Under the pieces are notes generated by a model. The model saw only the letters and a program-made list of their open reading frames with translations. It was not told where the DNA came from and ran no database searches. This document shows positions 40,965-51,277 of a DNA stretch of 64,000 nucleotides, piece after piece. The stretch comes from Polyodon spathula. Taxonomy: Eukaryota; Chordata; Actinopteri; Acipenseriformes; Polyodontidae. How positions within the stretch are numbered: position 1 is the stretch's first letter; every line of letters begins with the position of its first letter. Made by a program: the position numbers and the translations under genes. The stretch spans positions 62,912,178 through 62,976,177 of the forward strand of contig NC_054538.1 of assembly GCF_017654505.1 (NCBI RefSeq). The letters are read 5' to 3'.

Positions 40965-41580
40965 AGTAGCACATAAGCCAAATGTATACTGTCAGTTAGT
41001 GAGGGGTGCAGTGCTAAATTGTGCAAAATTACAAACCACCTGCACATTAATAGAATAGGTGTGTTTCCTATTCCTATACAGATGTTCAGAATGAGCTGGA
41101 GGAGTTAGCAGTCTATTGCTCCCAACATGTTGGGGAAACCAGAAATATCATAGGCTTGTAATTACACCCTGCTTTTAGGGAAAAATAGGTATTGGGTGTT
41201 TCCCTCAAAATCCATTGAGCACAACTAGCAACGCATGAGAAAAAGCAGTCTGGGAAATGCCAGCAACAATTGCGACTATTTAAAACGTGCTTTCAAAAGT
41301 TCTTAACAAATTGATGCAATTGTAAGTTTGCAATTGCCGGCAGCTTTAGTACATCTCTTCAGAACCCTCATTTGCACTATCGCCGCCCCCTTTTTTGCGA
41401 ATTTATGCAGGAACGCCCATAATTACATATTCATCTAAGGATGAACCATAAGAAAAACTGCTGCCACAAAGCATTCCCTAAAAAGTCACTAACGGCATTA
41501 CACATGTTTAGTACATATCACCCTAGACCGACTCGTTTGCGACTATTGCGACAGCCGTAACACTTTAGTACATCTACCCC

Positions 41581-41641
41581 AAAGTTTATCAAACAAGAGA
41601 GAAAGAAAACAAACTTTATGGTACTGTTACTAATTTCCAGT

Positions 41642-41712
<71 letters not shown>

Positions 41713-42465
41713 TCTTTTATAAATTAAACAAGGGCTGCAATCAATTTTAACATAAAGTAACTGCTAGGTCTCCAGGAGGTACAGAAACAGTTAAATGATC
41801 AGCATGCTTTGAGTACATTTTGAAAAAAATCATAAATAAAGCAAGTAACAGGATTATATTTCTTCACATAATTTAAGAAATAAATTTAAACATTCTTCAG
41901 AATTGTTGGCATAAATTCTAAAAACCAATGCTGTAATTATATAATGTTAAACCATAACATCTAGGTCAGCACTGATTATTTATATTTCAATCTTGGCTTC
42001 AGAGCATTAATTGACTTGGCTTACAAAGACCACTTATGTCTACTTATATGTTTAAGCTAAAGCTATTGAGTTTATGTTTAATCACTGAACCAGCACATTT
42101 ATAAAAGATTCAGAAAAACTGGGCAGAACCAGTATTCTTAAGTATTCACCACAAGAATCAAAACATGCATTTAAAGAGGTGGTCTAGAAATATGAAATAT
42201 AATATGTATGTTTTTCAGGAGCAAATATGTGAGAAGTAAATAATTATTGTACCGTACGGATTTATAGAATTTACATTTTTACTATACCGTAAAGGACACA
42301 GGGGGATTATTAGCCAGTAATAAAGATGCTAAACCCCTAACATGTTTACATAGCACACAAGCAATGTGTGTCATATGTTTAAACATATAAGACGGCTCAG
42401 TAATATGTTTACTGAATACTGTTTCAAATACTTTCGTTGAACTATGTTTCCACTTTTTTTTAACT
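41581..42465. other. Non-coding stretch with (TTA)n microsatellite
   Basis: A TTA microsatellite of about 22 units occupies 41,644-41,711. The rest is AT-rich with no recognised gene. Confidence 0.55.
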
Positions 42466-42469
42466 CTTT

Positions 42470-43360
42470 TTTTCCCCCCTCATTATCACATGTGTGACAG
42501 GGGGAAGACCTGTCATTGGCTTCTCTGAGCTTTCGTGCCAGTACAGGATAGGTAGTGTTCTCTCTAAACACCACATACCCATACAGGCTCTGGCAGTCTG
42601 GCAGAGCCGGGGTGCAGGAGGTGGAGTCCTGACGCCGGCACACACAACCCGGGATTCGAAATTCCGCCCCTGGTCAGAATGATGCTCCTGTGGGATCCCA
42701 AACCAGCTAAAGAACCCCACCAGCAGGGCTTCAGCCACTGTCTCTGCCTCTTGATCAGGTAGGAATTATGCCTCTGGCCACTTTGTAAAGTAATCAAGGG
42801 TCACCAGGGCGAACCGGTTCCCCCTCTCCAAGCGAGGAGAGGAGCCTAGTATGTCCACCGTGACCCTTTCCATTGACACACCAACCTGGTACTCCTGGAG
42901 GGGGGCGTGCGACAGGCTCTGGGGTCCCTTCTGGGCAGTGCAAATGTCACAACGGCAACAGTGGTCCTCTACATCCCTCCTACACTGCAGGGCTTTGGGG
43001 ACGACCATTTGCCACCTCGCCTCTCCAGTTGCTGATTCTTTCCAATGGCGCTGCAAGACCAAATCTCGAATGGCCAGTCCAGTCCACTGGGACCAGAGCC
43101 CCTTGGTGGCTGCAGAGTGGCATGCTACCTGCTCCCACAGGGGCCTTCGCTGCTCCTTGAGCTCCGTAGCACCGGTCGGAGGTCTGGGTCTTGTTCTTGC
43201 TGGGCTCTCCACTCTGCCTTCTCTCCCAGCACAACCACCCGACACTATACATCTCCCCAGCTCAGCCTCCCTCTCTTCCCGTTTGTGGCAGTCGGTGCAG
43301 CCCTCCTTGGCGCAGGGCCGTCGGGACAGGGCGTTCGCATTGCCATGCCTGTTACTTGGA
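42470..43360 (-). pseudogene. Ty3/gypsy element A: integrase remnant
   Basis: The zinc-binding domain keeps the C-x2-C half (HCCRCDICTAQKG) but lacks the H-x3-H half. VVPKALQCRRDVEDH joins unlike segments, suggesting a deletion. The catalytic core keeps MERVTVDILGSSPR, with the first Asp, and FALVTLDYFTKWPEA. After a frameshift comes HSDQGRNFESRV, with the second Asp. Sequence after it does not contain the usual S-x-G-x-V-E-R box, so the catalytic Glu is missing. The element ends near 42,470 in CCCCCTGTCACACATG without an identified LTR. Confidence 0.8.
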
Positions 43361-43700
43361 CAAAGTTGCACTGTGTACTGGTAGGCCTGGAGCTGCTTGA
43401 TGCGGCAGACGACTTGTCCCACTGGATGGCAGCATGGTCAGTCCGCACAGTAAAGGGAAGCCCACAGAGGTAATGGCGTAGGTGGGGAACCGCCTCCACT
43501 ACAGCCAGCAGCTCCCACCTGGTGACACAGTATCTGCACTCTACTTTGTTGAAGGTCCGACTGTAGTAGGCAACCACCCTCACCATTAGGCCCAGCCTGC
43601 GACAGGATGGCTCAGATGCCCTCATCACTGGCGTCAGTGTCCAGCAAGAATGGGAGCTTGATGTTGGAGGGCAGCAGCACAGGGGATTGACACAGGGCAC
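43360..43700 (-). pseudogene. Ty3/gypsy element A: RNase H remnant
   Basis: The frame reads VVAYYSRTFNKVECRYCVTR, then WELLAVVEAVPHLRHYLCGL and PFTVRTDHAAIQW. This is a standard Ty3/gypsy RNase H core with the late TDHxAIxW box. The first acidic box appears mangled, as LTPVMRASE in place of the usual D-T/A-DAS. LQAYQYTVQ and RHGNANALSRRPC follow in the next frame, so a small frameshift lies near 43,400. It leads straight into the integrase linker. Confidence 0.8.
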
Positions 43701-43737
43701 TCTTCAATGCATCAAATGCCTCCTGCCACTCGTGTGT

Positions 43738-44460
43738 TCACACAAAGGGTTCTCCCTTCTTCAGGAGACTGTGCAAGAGGGTAGCGATGGTGGCAAAACC
43801 CTGCATGAACCTCCTGTAGGAGGAGGTGAGTCCCAGAAAGCCTCTCATCTGACAGGGGTTGATGGGGATGGGCCAGTCCCAGACTGCTTCAACCTTGTCT
43901 GCCTTCGTGCTGATCCCCTCTTCACCCACCCGGTGGCCCAGGAATAAGACCTCCCGCCGCATCAAGTGGCACTTCTCGGGGTGCAGCTTCAGTCCCACCT
44001 CCGTCACTCGTCTCAGCACCAATCTTTCACTGTCACATCGTTGAGGCGCCTATAATTCACACATAAACACCACTTGCAGTCATTCTTGGGCACCATGACC
44101 ACGGGATGTCCAGGGGCTGTTCGAGGCATCAACGATGGAAACTTCCGTCATATCTCACAGCACCTGTTCCGCAGCCTCCTGATGTGCCATTCGTAAGCAG
44201 CAAGGGTGCTGCTTGATGGAGCGGTCGTCTCCGGTCTTGGTCTTGTGCTGAAACAGGTGTGTCCTCCCCACATCCTCCGACAAAGTGGCAAAGCTGTGAC
44301 GAAATTCGAACAACAGCTCCCACAGCCATCTTTGTTGGTCCGGGCAGAGACACTCACGGTTCTGGAGCCACAGTGGGATCTTCCAAGGGGGTCCCATCGG
44401 GGGTGCTTGAAGACAGCTGGAGAGGGAGTTAAAGGGAGGAAGAGGGTTGCAGGCCTTGGC
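43738..44460 (-). pseudogene. Ty3/gypsy element A: reverse transcriptase with catalytic core deleted
   Basis: Minus strand, from the right: WELLFEFRHSFATLSEDVGR and THLFQHKTKTGDDRSIKQHP, then SNSPWTS and VNYRRLNDVTVKD (about 44,070-44,035). The frame then jumps directly to VLRRVTEVGLKLHPEKCHLM and FLGHRVGEEGIST, the thumb. The palm, which holds both catalytic boxes (L-D-L...GYWQ and Y-L-D-D), is absent. The junction lies at about 44,025-44,035 and also shifts the frame. This is an internal deletion, probably of more than 300 bp given the usual family length. Confidence 0.8.
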
Positions 44461-44616
44461 ATTATGAATGACGCCGGGCGATTGTATTTTCCAGCAGTGG
44501 CAGTGTGGTGGTCAGAGGCGCCGGATGAGGCTGCCAGGCAGTCTGGAGACAGCCTGAGATCCCATGGAAGATGGAGACCTTGTCGGCGCTGGGCCTATCG
44601 GTAAGCGTTGTTGTCC

Positions 44617-45015
44617 TTAACGGTTCTGCGGTGTGCGAGGCTGGTCGCTGAGGCTGCGCTGGAGCCCAGGAGGCCTGGACCTGTTGCACAGCAAGGTCCT
44701 TCCCTGGGTTTGCCTGGTCCGGGAGGGGGTAGACCCCTCCGGGTGTAATAAGGCCAAACTCGGTCCTCCCCTTAAATGCAAAGTCCCGGTCTGGAGGCCC
44801 AGCTGCCCCCCAGTGTAACGCAAGAAGTCCAGGCCCAAGATACTGTCCTGCTACCTCAGTGGCCAGCTTACTTTTTCCCAACATCGGGGCCACTTCTCCT
44901 GTCACTGTGCTCAGTAGTGGGGTCCAGTCGGACTCCCACTGGCATCACATAAGGATGGACGAGCATCACTGTCGATCCCATGTCGACAAAGGCATGCAGG
45001 GGACCCCCTCAATGC
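44617..45015 (-). pseudogene. Ty3/gypsy element A: aspartic protease remnant
   Basis: The minus strand reads LHAFVDMGSTVMLVHPYVMP at about 44,995-44,943. This is the active-site loop of a retropepsin, but the usual D-T/S-G is D-M-G (44,976-44,984). After frame changes come KLATEVAGQ and LGLDFLRYTGGQLGLQTGTL, the C-terminal part of the fold. The protease cuts the polyprotein in a live element. Here the substituted loop and at least two frameshifts make it inactive. Gag would lie to the right, but only a Gln/Pro-rich stretch with stops is visible there up to about 45,250. Confidence 0.75.
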
Positions 45016-45269
45016 AGACTGGAATATGGCAATAGTCCCCTGTTGTGGCCCTCCCAACTACCATGGGAGACCGGTATCGGTGGTTGGCAACGGCTTCTGG
45101 GGAGCTGGACTCCCAGATGGACTCAGGGACTCCTGTTGATGTTGGTACAGGCAGTTGGCTGGGGACTAGCTGAGGAGCCGGCAGCGTCCCACTTATACAG
45201 GCCCCTGGGCGCTTCCCTGCTGTTGCTGTTTCGGGTGGGAGTTGGTGGTCTTGATGTGGAACGGGGAGA

Positions 45270-45465
45270 AAATGTAAATCAGTTTATGAAAAAAGAAAAC
45301 AATGTTTCGAAGTGTACAAAAAGCCAAATAGCAGAATTGGGCCAGATAAGGCAGCAGATGCATTGCATTGCAAATACTGTTGCATTGAGGTAGATGTTCA
45401 TGCTGACAGAATAAAAGAATATACTGAAAGTAATTTGCTCGGAAAAAAAAAAAAAAAAAAAAAAC
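45270..45465 (+). pseudogene. Possible CGGBP1/hAT-type zinc-finger remnant
   Basis: The plus strand reads GPDKAADALHCKYCCIEVDV, then DRIKEYTESNLLGKKKK. The order L-x-C-x-x-C-x-x-x-V, D-x-I-K-E-H, S-x-x-H-x-K-K-K is that of the BED-like finger in CGGBP1 and hAT-derived proteins, with both histidine positions altered (Y and L). The piece runs into about 23 A. A frameshift precedes it, with NVSKCTKSQIAELG in the neighbouring frame. It may be a hAT fragment or a retrocopy. Short and degenerate, so only tentative. Confidence 0.4.
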
Positions 45466-45683
45466 TTTTATCAAATTTAATATTTGATAAATACAAATAC
45501 ATTATTGAAAATGAGCCTCCCTGATTAGCTGGGGAGTGTCTCTAGAGGAACATCTGGCCATAAAAGTGTGCTACAATTCAAGCACGCCCTCTTCCACGTT
45601 TATCCAGCTGCGTGGATACTTTGTGTCTGTAAAGAGCAGATAAAAAAAAAAAAATAAAACATAACTTGGAGTATACCAACGGC

Positions 45684-46108
45684 CATGTGTTGCAACTGGG
45701 GTTGGTTAAACAGTGTAGAGCTAGGGTTAGTTTAGGGGATCGTTCAGAGCTAGAGTTAGTTTAGGGGATCGAAGAACGATCCCAAACCAGTTTACAGAGG
45801 GGATGCTAGTGTAGCATTCCTGGTGCAGGACCCTCCTATATAGCGGAGGTAGCGCACAACCTTCACAAGGTCACCTTTATTTTCTGAGCTGTGTTTTGTA
45901 CAGTACTTTGTTTTGCATTTTTGTTTTGTTTCTCTGCTCCCCCTCTGTGTGTGCTACCTGCTTGCTCAGCTACCCCTAGTGGCGGCCACAAACCACTGCA
46001 ACTGCACCTTTGTAAATAATAAAACATGGACACCTGTGCGGCGTTTCAAACCCTTTTTTGTCCCTCAGCAGATACCCACACATAACAGTACACCCCTATT
46101 ACACACTT
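45684..46108 (+). mobile_element. Probable solo LTR (plus) with U3 tandem repeat
   Basis: A TG start (TGTGTTGCAACTGGG, 45,686) and CA end (CCCCTATTACACA) bound the block. It contains a TATA-like CCTATATAGCGG at about 45,835, GTAAATAATAAAACATGG as a polyadenylation signal, and GT-rich then C-rich sequence after it. Near the left end two 29-bp units lie in tandem (45,717-45,745 and 45,746-45,774). The orientation is opposite to element A, so it is not that element's LTR. No clear target duplication was seen. Confidence 0.5.
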
Positions 46109-48840
46109 AATGGATAAAATGTGTCAAATAGCACTACTGAAGGTTAAAATGTTATTCTAAATACATACTTAAGTACATAGAGACTAAAAATTAAATCATT
46201 TTTCCTGTAATGTATGTCCGGTAGCTAAATCTATAAACCTGTTCTAGAATGAACACTGTAAAAGCCTGATACAACATACATATTTGTCACAGTAAAATGG
46301 AACACTTACTGCACTTTACCTTTTAATTTATAAAACCTATAAAATGCTGGTTTAAACACCCTGATAATTCAACATAATTATGTTGGAGGATTGTCCTATT
46401 TATATTATTTTACTTCCCTAATGAAAATAATGGTACTGGAAATGAAAAGGGCATATCTGCCCTTGTAATGCAATCAGTTGAAAAAAAAAATATGCAGGGT
46501 GCAAGACCTGCACATTGTAGTGCTAGCCAATTGCATTCCAGCAAAGTGACCATGGCTTCCACAAAGAGCGATAAGCAATATACAACAAGCCATTCAGTTC
46601 CAAGGTATATGGCATTGAAGACACAGCACACAGAGAAAACCTCAGCAGACACACTGAACATATAGCAGGATCAAAATGTTTATACTTTACATTTCTAATT
46701 TTATTAGCATGGCATATTGCAAGACTACAACAGTGCTATATATTTGCATAAAATGATGCTTCACCCACTAAACCCAAAGCAATGCAAAACGATCATAAAT
46801 AGCTGCATGCTATTACAAACAACAAGCATTTAGCAATTCACTACTCACCAATTCCAGACACAGACAACGTTCAACCATTTCACCATCGGTACAGAATGTG
46901 AGATCTTTCCCCCTTCAGAAATGTAAACATCCCAGCAAAGATTTCTTTGTTTAGATTTTTGAAGCCGAATAGATTTTCTTTAGCAGCTGCAGGTTTTATG
47001 GCTTTGAAGCAGGTGGGTGACAAAACATCAATCTCTCTTGGCACAATGTGTAGCTTGCACGTTTCACGCACTCCTTACAAGCAATATATAATCACACTCC
47101 AATACAGTGTTTAGGTCTATTTACCAAAATGTCTTATACATCTCATACAGTTATTTATGGGGTGAAACCAGGATGCATGTTGCAGACTCTTTCTGCAAAC
47201 TGCCTATTTATGTACAATCAATTACTTTTTTTAAACTTATGAAATCATCATCAATTTCCAACAGAACAACGACATTTCAAAATGTACAGTTAAGCAGCAT
47301 ATGTATGTGGAGTAGCTAGAACATACATAAAACATGCAAATGCAATACCGGTAGCTTAATTTTTTAACACTAAATATTTTACCTGCAAACAGTATTCTGT
47401 GTTTTAACTTTGTTTGCTTTATAACTCCAAAATGTAAGCCATTTTTAAAAATTATTTTACATAACAATTTAATTATTCAAATTCATGGAAATTAGCTAGC
47501 ATCTACAATGCACTCTGAATGATTTATGAAATGTGTGGAAAAAAATAAAATTACTGTACTTCATACCAACAGTGTTGTAAATATGAATGGAGTGTTTGTT
47601 TGTTTGTTTTTTTTTGTTTGTTTTGTTTTTTTTTTTTGGGGGGGGGGGGGGGGGGCATTTTTAAAGCCTGTGTACTCCTAAGGTCATGCCCACAAGTTCA
47701 AACAATAGACTGTTGGAGTATGGATTCAGTTGGACTGTCAAAAACGAAATTTAAACATGCTTAATTAATATACCTGAAGTAGCTACAAGCTAGTAGAGTA
47801 GTTTATCCTTTACATTTTGCACATTAATCACCACAGTATGAAGCTGTAAACCAGACACTACAGGTTTTATTAATTACAATAACAAATACATTTACAAACA
47901 TGTTTTTTTTTTTTTTTTTTTTTTTGTGTAATACCTCATTTAGCAGAGTAAAATGTGATTACATTTTTTGTGTGTTTTCTAATCTTGCACTAAAAAAAAA
48001 AGTTTGTTGTTTTCTACACATTTCTTGATTGTATTTTTGGGGAAATCACCATTTTTTCACATAGTTATTTCACAAGTTATTTTAAAACAATTCTAAAGGG
48101 ACCCTGTTCAGTGTGTGGTATATCATCAGAATAGTTTTCAAGGTATTATTACATAGCATAAAACATATCTTGCTGATCTATATTAAATGTACATAGCGTA
48201 ATTAGCTAAATATATAATAATGCATTAATAAAATTGGGTTTACAGTACACTGGGCTATAAACAAGGTCTATATAGTAAACCGAGAGTTTTTTATTCTTGG
48301 TGCAAAGCTCTTTCTGTGGTTTTGACTATTGCTTTGGGGTGGATTCCATTAAACAGTGACCTTCATCTTAAATGTGTTAGGCAATTAAAGTGTAAATAAA
48401 ACCCTGTGCAGGAAAGACAACAGATAGATTGTTGAGAAAATTGTTAAGCTCTGCTTATGTACAATTAAGTTTTACAGTATTATGATAAAGGCCTACTTCC
48501 ATTAATATACTATCAATACTGTAGCTCATGAAATCAATGCAGTATCACTTCAAGAAAATGCAGTGTAATTGTCAGTCTGAATAAAATTAATGTTTATTTT
48601 TTTTATTGTATTACTTTATACCCCAGCAACAGAAACAGGACCACACTTTTGAAACCAAAGTTACTTCATTGACACACAATGTATATGTTACGATACAAGT
48701 CTGAATCTGGTCAATCTTTACTGGTAAATGTCAATATTTACCAAATAAGGTGGTACAAGTCCGAAATTATGAAGAAATAGATTGCTATTCAGACATTTAC
48801 CGGTTAATTTTATTATGTACTGAAGCTTATTGGTAAATGC
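46109..48840. other. Non-coding stretch, no gene seen
   Basis: AT-rich DNA. A T run leads into about 18 G at 47,638-47,656, and another T run lies at 47,904-47,925. Small inverted pieces GGTAAAT and ATTTACC recur at 48,723-48,835. Open frames of 60-83 codons lack known motifs. Confidence 0.5.
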
Positions 48841-49020
48841 AGATATATCGTTGAATAATTTATTTATTCCTGCATATAAATTGTCAATTAACAACATAAA
48901 TCATTAATGTCAAACAATATTTCTGCATACATATTTTCTATTAACAAAAAAACATTAACGTCGAACAATGTGTTTATTTCAGCATACACATTTTCTGTTA
49001 ACAAAATAATCATTAATGAG
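48841..49020. repeat. Minisatellite-like tandem repeat, about 3 copies of 53-58 bp
   Basis: Units start at about 48,871, 48,924 and 48,981. Each reads GCATAYA, then TTAACAA, then CATTAATGTC or a near match, then AACAAT and TTTATT. A partial unit precedes 48,871. Confidence 0.7.
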
Positions 49021-49283
49021 CTTACAGTAATGCACAATTAAACATTTAAAACTAGTTCAACATGGTACTGAACAATATTGTGATCCACTTAAGTAGAACA
49101 ACCAACATTCTGGTAAATTTGCTTATAAAACAATTCTTACAGGTTTGGTCACTGTCACTTGCATGTTTGCAACTCTGACTTTTCTCTAAAGACGAAACGT
49201 GCGTCCGGTGTTACATTTTTATTTGTCCCATCCACAACTGTGGCTCAATACAACATAACCCACAACAATATCTATATTGTTAC

Positions 49284-49287
<4 letters not shown>

Positions 49288-49332
<45 letters not shown>
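49288..49332. repeat. (CT)n microsatellite
   Basis: About 22 CT units. Confidence 0.95.
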
Positions 49333-49337
<5 letters not shown>

Positions 49338-49444
49338 ATTTTAACTGAAGTTACAAAAGTTACTGAAAAACTTCAATATTTTGTAAAGGTCCTTGAATTC
49401 CCATAACACATACAGTCTTTCAGGTGTATTGGTAGCTTAATCCT

Positions 49445-50499
49445 TCAACCTGTTCTGGATTGGAAAGTTGTCTGGGCCTGTGTTTCTGTATTGTTTACAA
49501 GGTGATGTCTAAGAGACTGTTGTATGGTCTTGTTGAGGATTTCTTGTTCAGCTTCTGAAACCTTTTCTTCCTGTCTCTTTGGTGTTGTACTGTTCGTCTC
49601 CAACACTCCAGCAGGCTTGTTTATCACTTGCTGATCCAAGCTTGGTGATTCTGCTGTGTTCTCCTGTTCTTGTTCTGGGCTGATCTTTCTTTCATTTATG
49701 TTTGTTTATTTGGTTCTTCTGAGATGGTGACTGTTCCTTCTCAGAATCTGTCCACTTTTCTTGGTAAGATCTGTTGTCCACAGGTTTTAGCACTGTAGCT
49801 TTTTTCCAGTACTTGTTTGTGGTTCCAAAGGCTGTACTCTCACAATGTCCCCTTGTTGTAGTTTTTCCAGGTCTCTTGCAGATTTGTTCAAATAATGAGC
49901 TTGTCTGATCTGGTTTCTCTGCAAATCTAGATGTGTCTTTCTTACAACTGGCTGTAGCAGGCTTCCACATGTTGGTAGTAGTGTTTTGGTTCTTTGGGAC
50001 ATTAGTCATTGTGCTGGGCTTGCACTCAGTCCTTGGGATGGGGTGTTGCAGCAGTCTAGTATTGCATTCCTTGCTTTTTCCGTCAGTCTTTTGGATGTTT
50101 TCACAGCTGACTCAGCCTTTCCATTGCTCTGAGGATAACCTGGCAGGGAAGTCTTATGCTCAAATTCCCAGTCTCTGCTAAATTGTTTAAATTCGTTAGA
50201 TGAAAACTGTGGACCTTTATCTGAACATACTGTATCCGGTATCCCATGTCGAGCAAAATGAGCTTTTATTTTGCGTATTACAGATCTAGATTTTGTGTCC
50301 TGTAGGTAGTCAATCTCACAGAAATTGGAGTAATAAATACAATGATCAGATATTCTTTTTCTGCAAAGGTAAACAAATCTCTCCCTACTTTTGCCCAAGG
50401 TCTCTCTTCGTGAGGCCATAATGTCTCCTTCTGTTGTCGTGCATCTCCAGATCTGCAAATCTCACACTTTTCCATGAATGTCTTCAACTGTTCATGCAT
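49445..50499 (-). pseudogene. Ty3/gypsy element B: integrase
   Basis: From the right on the minus strand: MHEQLKTFMEKCEICRSGDA gives the C-x2-C end of the zinc domain. KVGRDLFTF follows with the first catalytic Asp. After a frameshift come VCSDKGPQFSSNEFK with the second Asp, and YPQSNGKAESAVKTSK with the catalytic Glu. The D, D and E positions are thus all still coded. The C-terminal part (LLPTCGSLLQPVVRK, then AHYLNKSARDLEKLQQGDIV, then WKKATVLKPVDNRSY) fits the GPY/F-type tail. Frames change at about 50,300-50,450 and 50,000. Integrase inserts the DNA copy into the genome; this copy is broken by shifts, not by active-site loss. Confidence 0.8.
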
Positions 50500-51277
50500 T
50501 CCTGGCCTTCTATCACCAGATGTGATGAGTGAACTCTGTGCATTATTTATTTTCTGAGTATATAAGGGATTACAGCTTTCTCTACCTGGAATATTATTCC
50601 ATTCTGGACACTCACTTCACCCTGCATGTAAAAGAATGGTTTTATTTCTCCCGGCACCTGGTTTTTATCGTTTGGCCACCCATGTAGTTTGGCGTTCTTT
50701 AGGATCTGCATGGTCTTCTGGTTTTCTGTTGCTTTCTGTATAGCTCTCTGCCGCTCTTCTGAGATAGGTAGGTACTGTATCATTTTTACGGTTTCTATTT
50801 CAGCCTCAATTGAACCTTCTTTGCTGCATTCCGGTTAGTATGCTGTGCTTAAAGTATCAACTAATAGTATGTTTCTTCCAGGAACATAGGCAACATTTAT
50901 GTCATATTTATGTAGTCTGAGCAGCATTCTCTGTAGTCTTTTTGGTGCACTAAGCAGGGGTTTCCTCACAATATTTTCTAGCGGCTTATGGTCCGACTGT
51001 ACATCGACTTATCGACCATATATGTATTGATGGAATTCCTTTTTGATTTGGGCATGGTCCCATTCTGTTTGTGTTAATGCTCTTCTTCCAAAAGCCACTG
51101 GCTGTCCTCACTGCATCAGGGCTGCTCCCAGTCCTGTCTCTGATGAGTCACAGTAGACTCTCTTCTGGATAGTAGTACTTCAGAAGGGGTGCAGTTCCAA
51201 TCATGTTTTTATTCTCATGAATGCTTGCTCCTAAAATTCAGTCCATTCTCATACAGTGTCCTGGTGTGTTAGCTGTC
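50500..51277 (-). pseudogene. Ty3/gypsy element B: degenerate RNase H and linker
   Basis: This is the position where RNase H and the linker to integrase belong. Readable bits on the minus strand include ILRKNIVRKPLL-like and RMGPCPNQKGIPSI-like pieces, but several stops occur. Better preserved is 50,783-50,547, YLPISEERQRAIQKATENQK, then GWPNDKNQVPGEIKPFFYMQ and GIIFQVEKAVIP, the usual linker and start of the integrase zinc domain. I could not confirm the RNase H acidic residues. Confidence 0.6.

Larger units (their letters stand above)
39802..41580. mobile_element. DNA transposon with GGGGTAGATGTA ends, PIF/Harbinger-like, internally degenerate
   Basis: GGGGTAGATGTATTAAGATG at the left edge pairs with a right edge whose complement begins GGGGTAGATGTACTAAAGTG. 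Subterminal GCAATTTGTTGCAACA-like and TTGCGACTATTGCGACAG blocks also recall each other. The flanks could give AAA on both sides as a 3-bp duplication, which would suit PIF/Harbinger, but that is weak. A minus-strand frame at 40,184-39,984 has no assigned function. Other repeats have been inserted or have grown inside, so the original element was shorter. Confidence 0.65.

Noticed and set aside
42851..43473. Long plus-strand frames (up to 177 codons) opposite element A
   Set aside because: They are antisense shadows of the G+C-richer pol gene, which is recognisable on the minus strand.
45684..46108. LTR as the 5' LTR of Ty3/gypsy element A
   Set aside because: Its TATA and polyadenylation signals lie on the plus strand while element A is on the minus strand, and unrelated sequence lies between them.
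48841..49020. CRISPR-like repeated units
   Set aside because: Units are diverged, adjacent without spacers, and the DNA is vertebrate.
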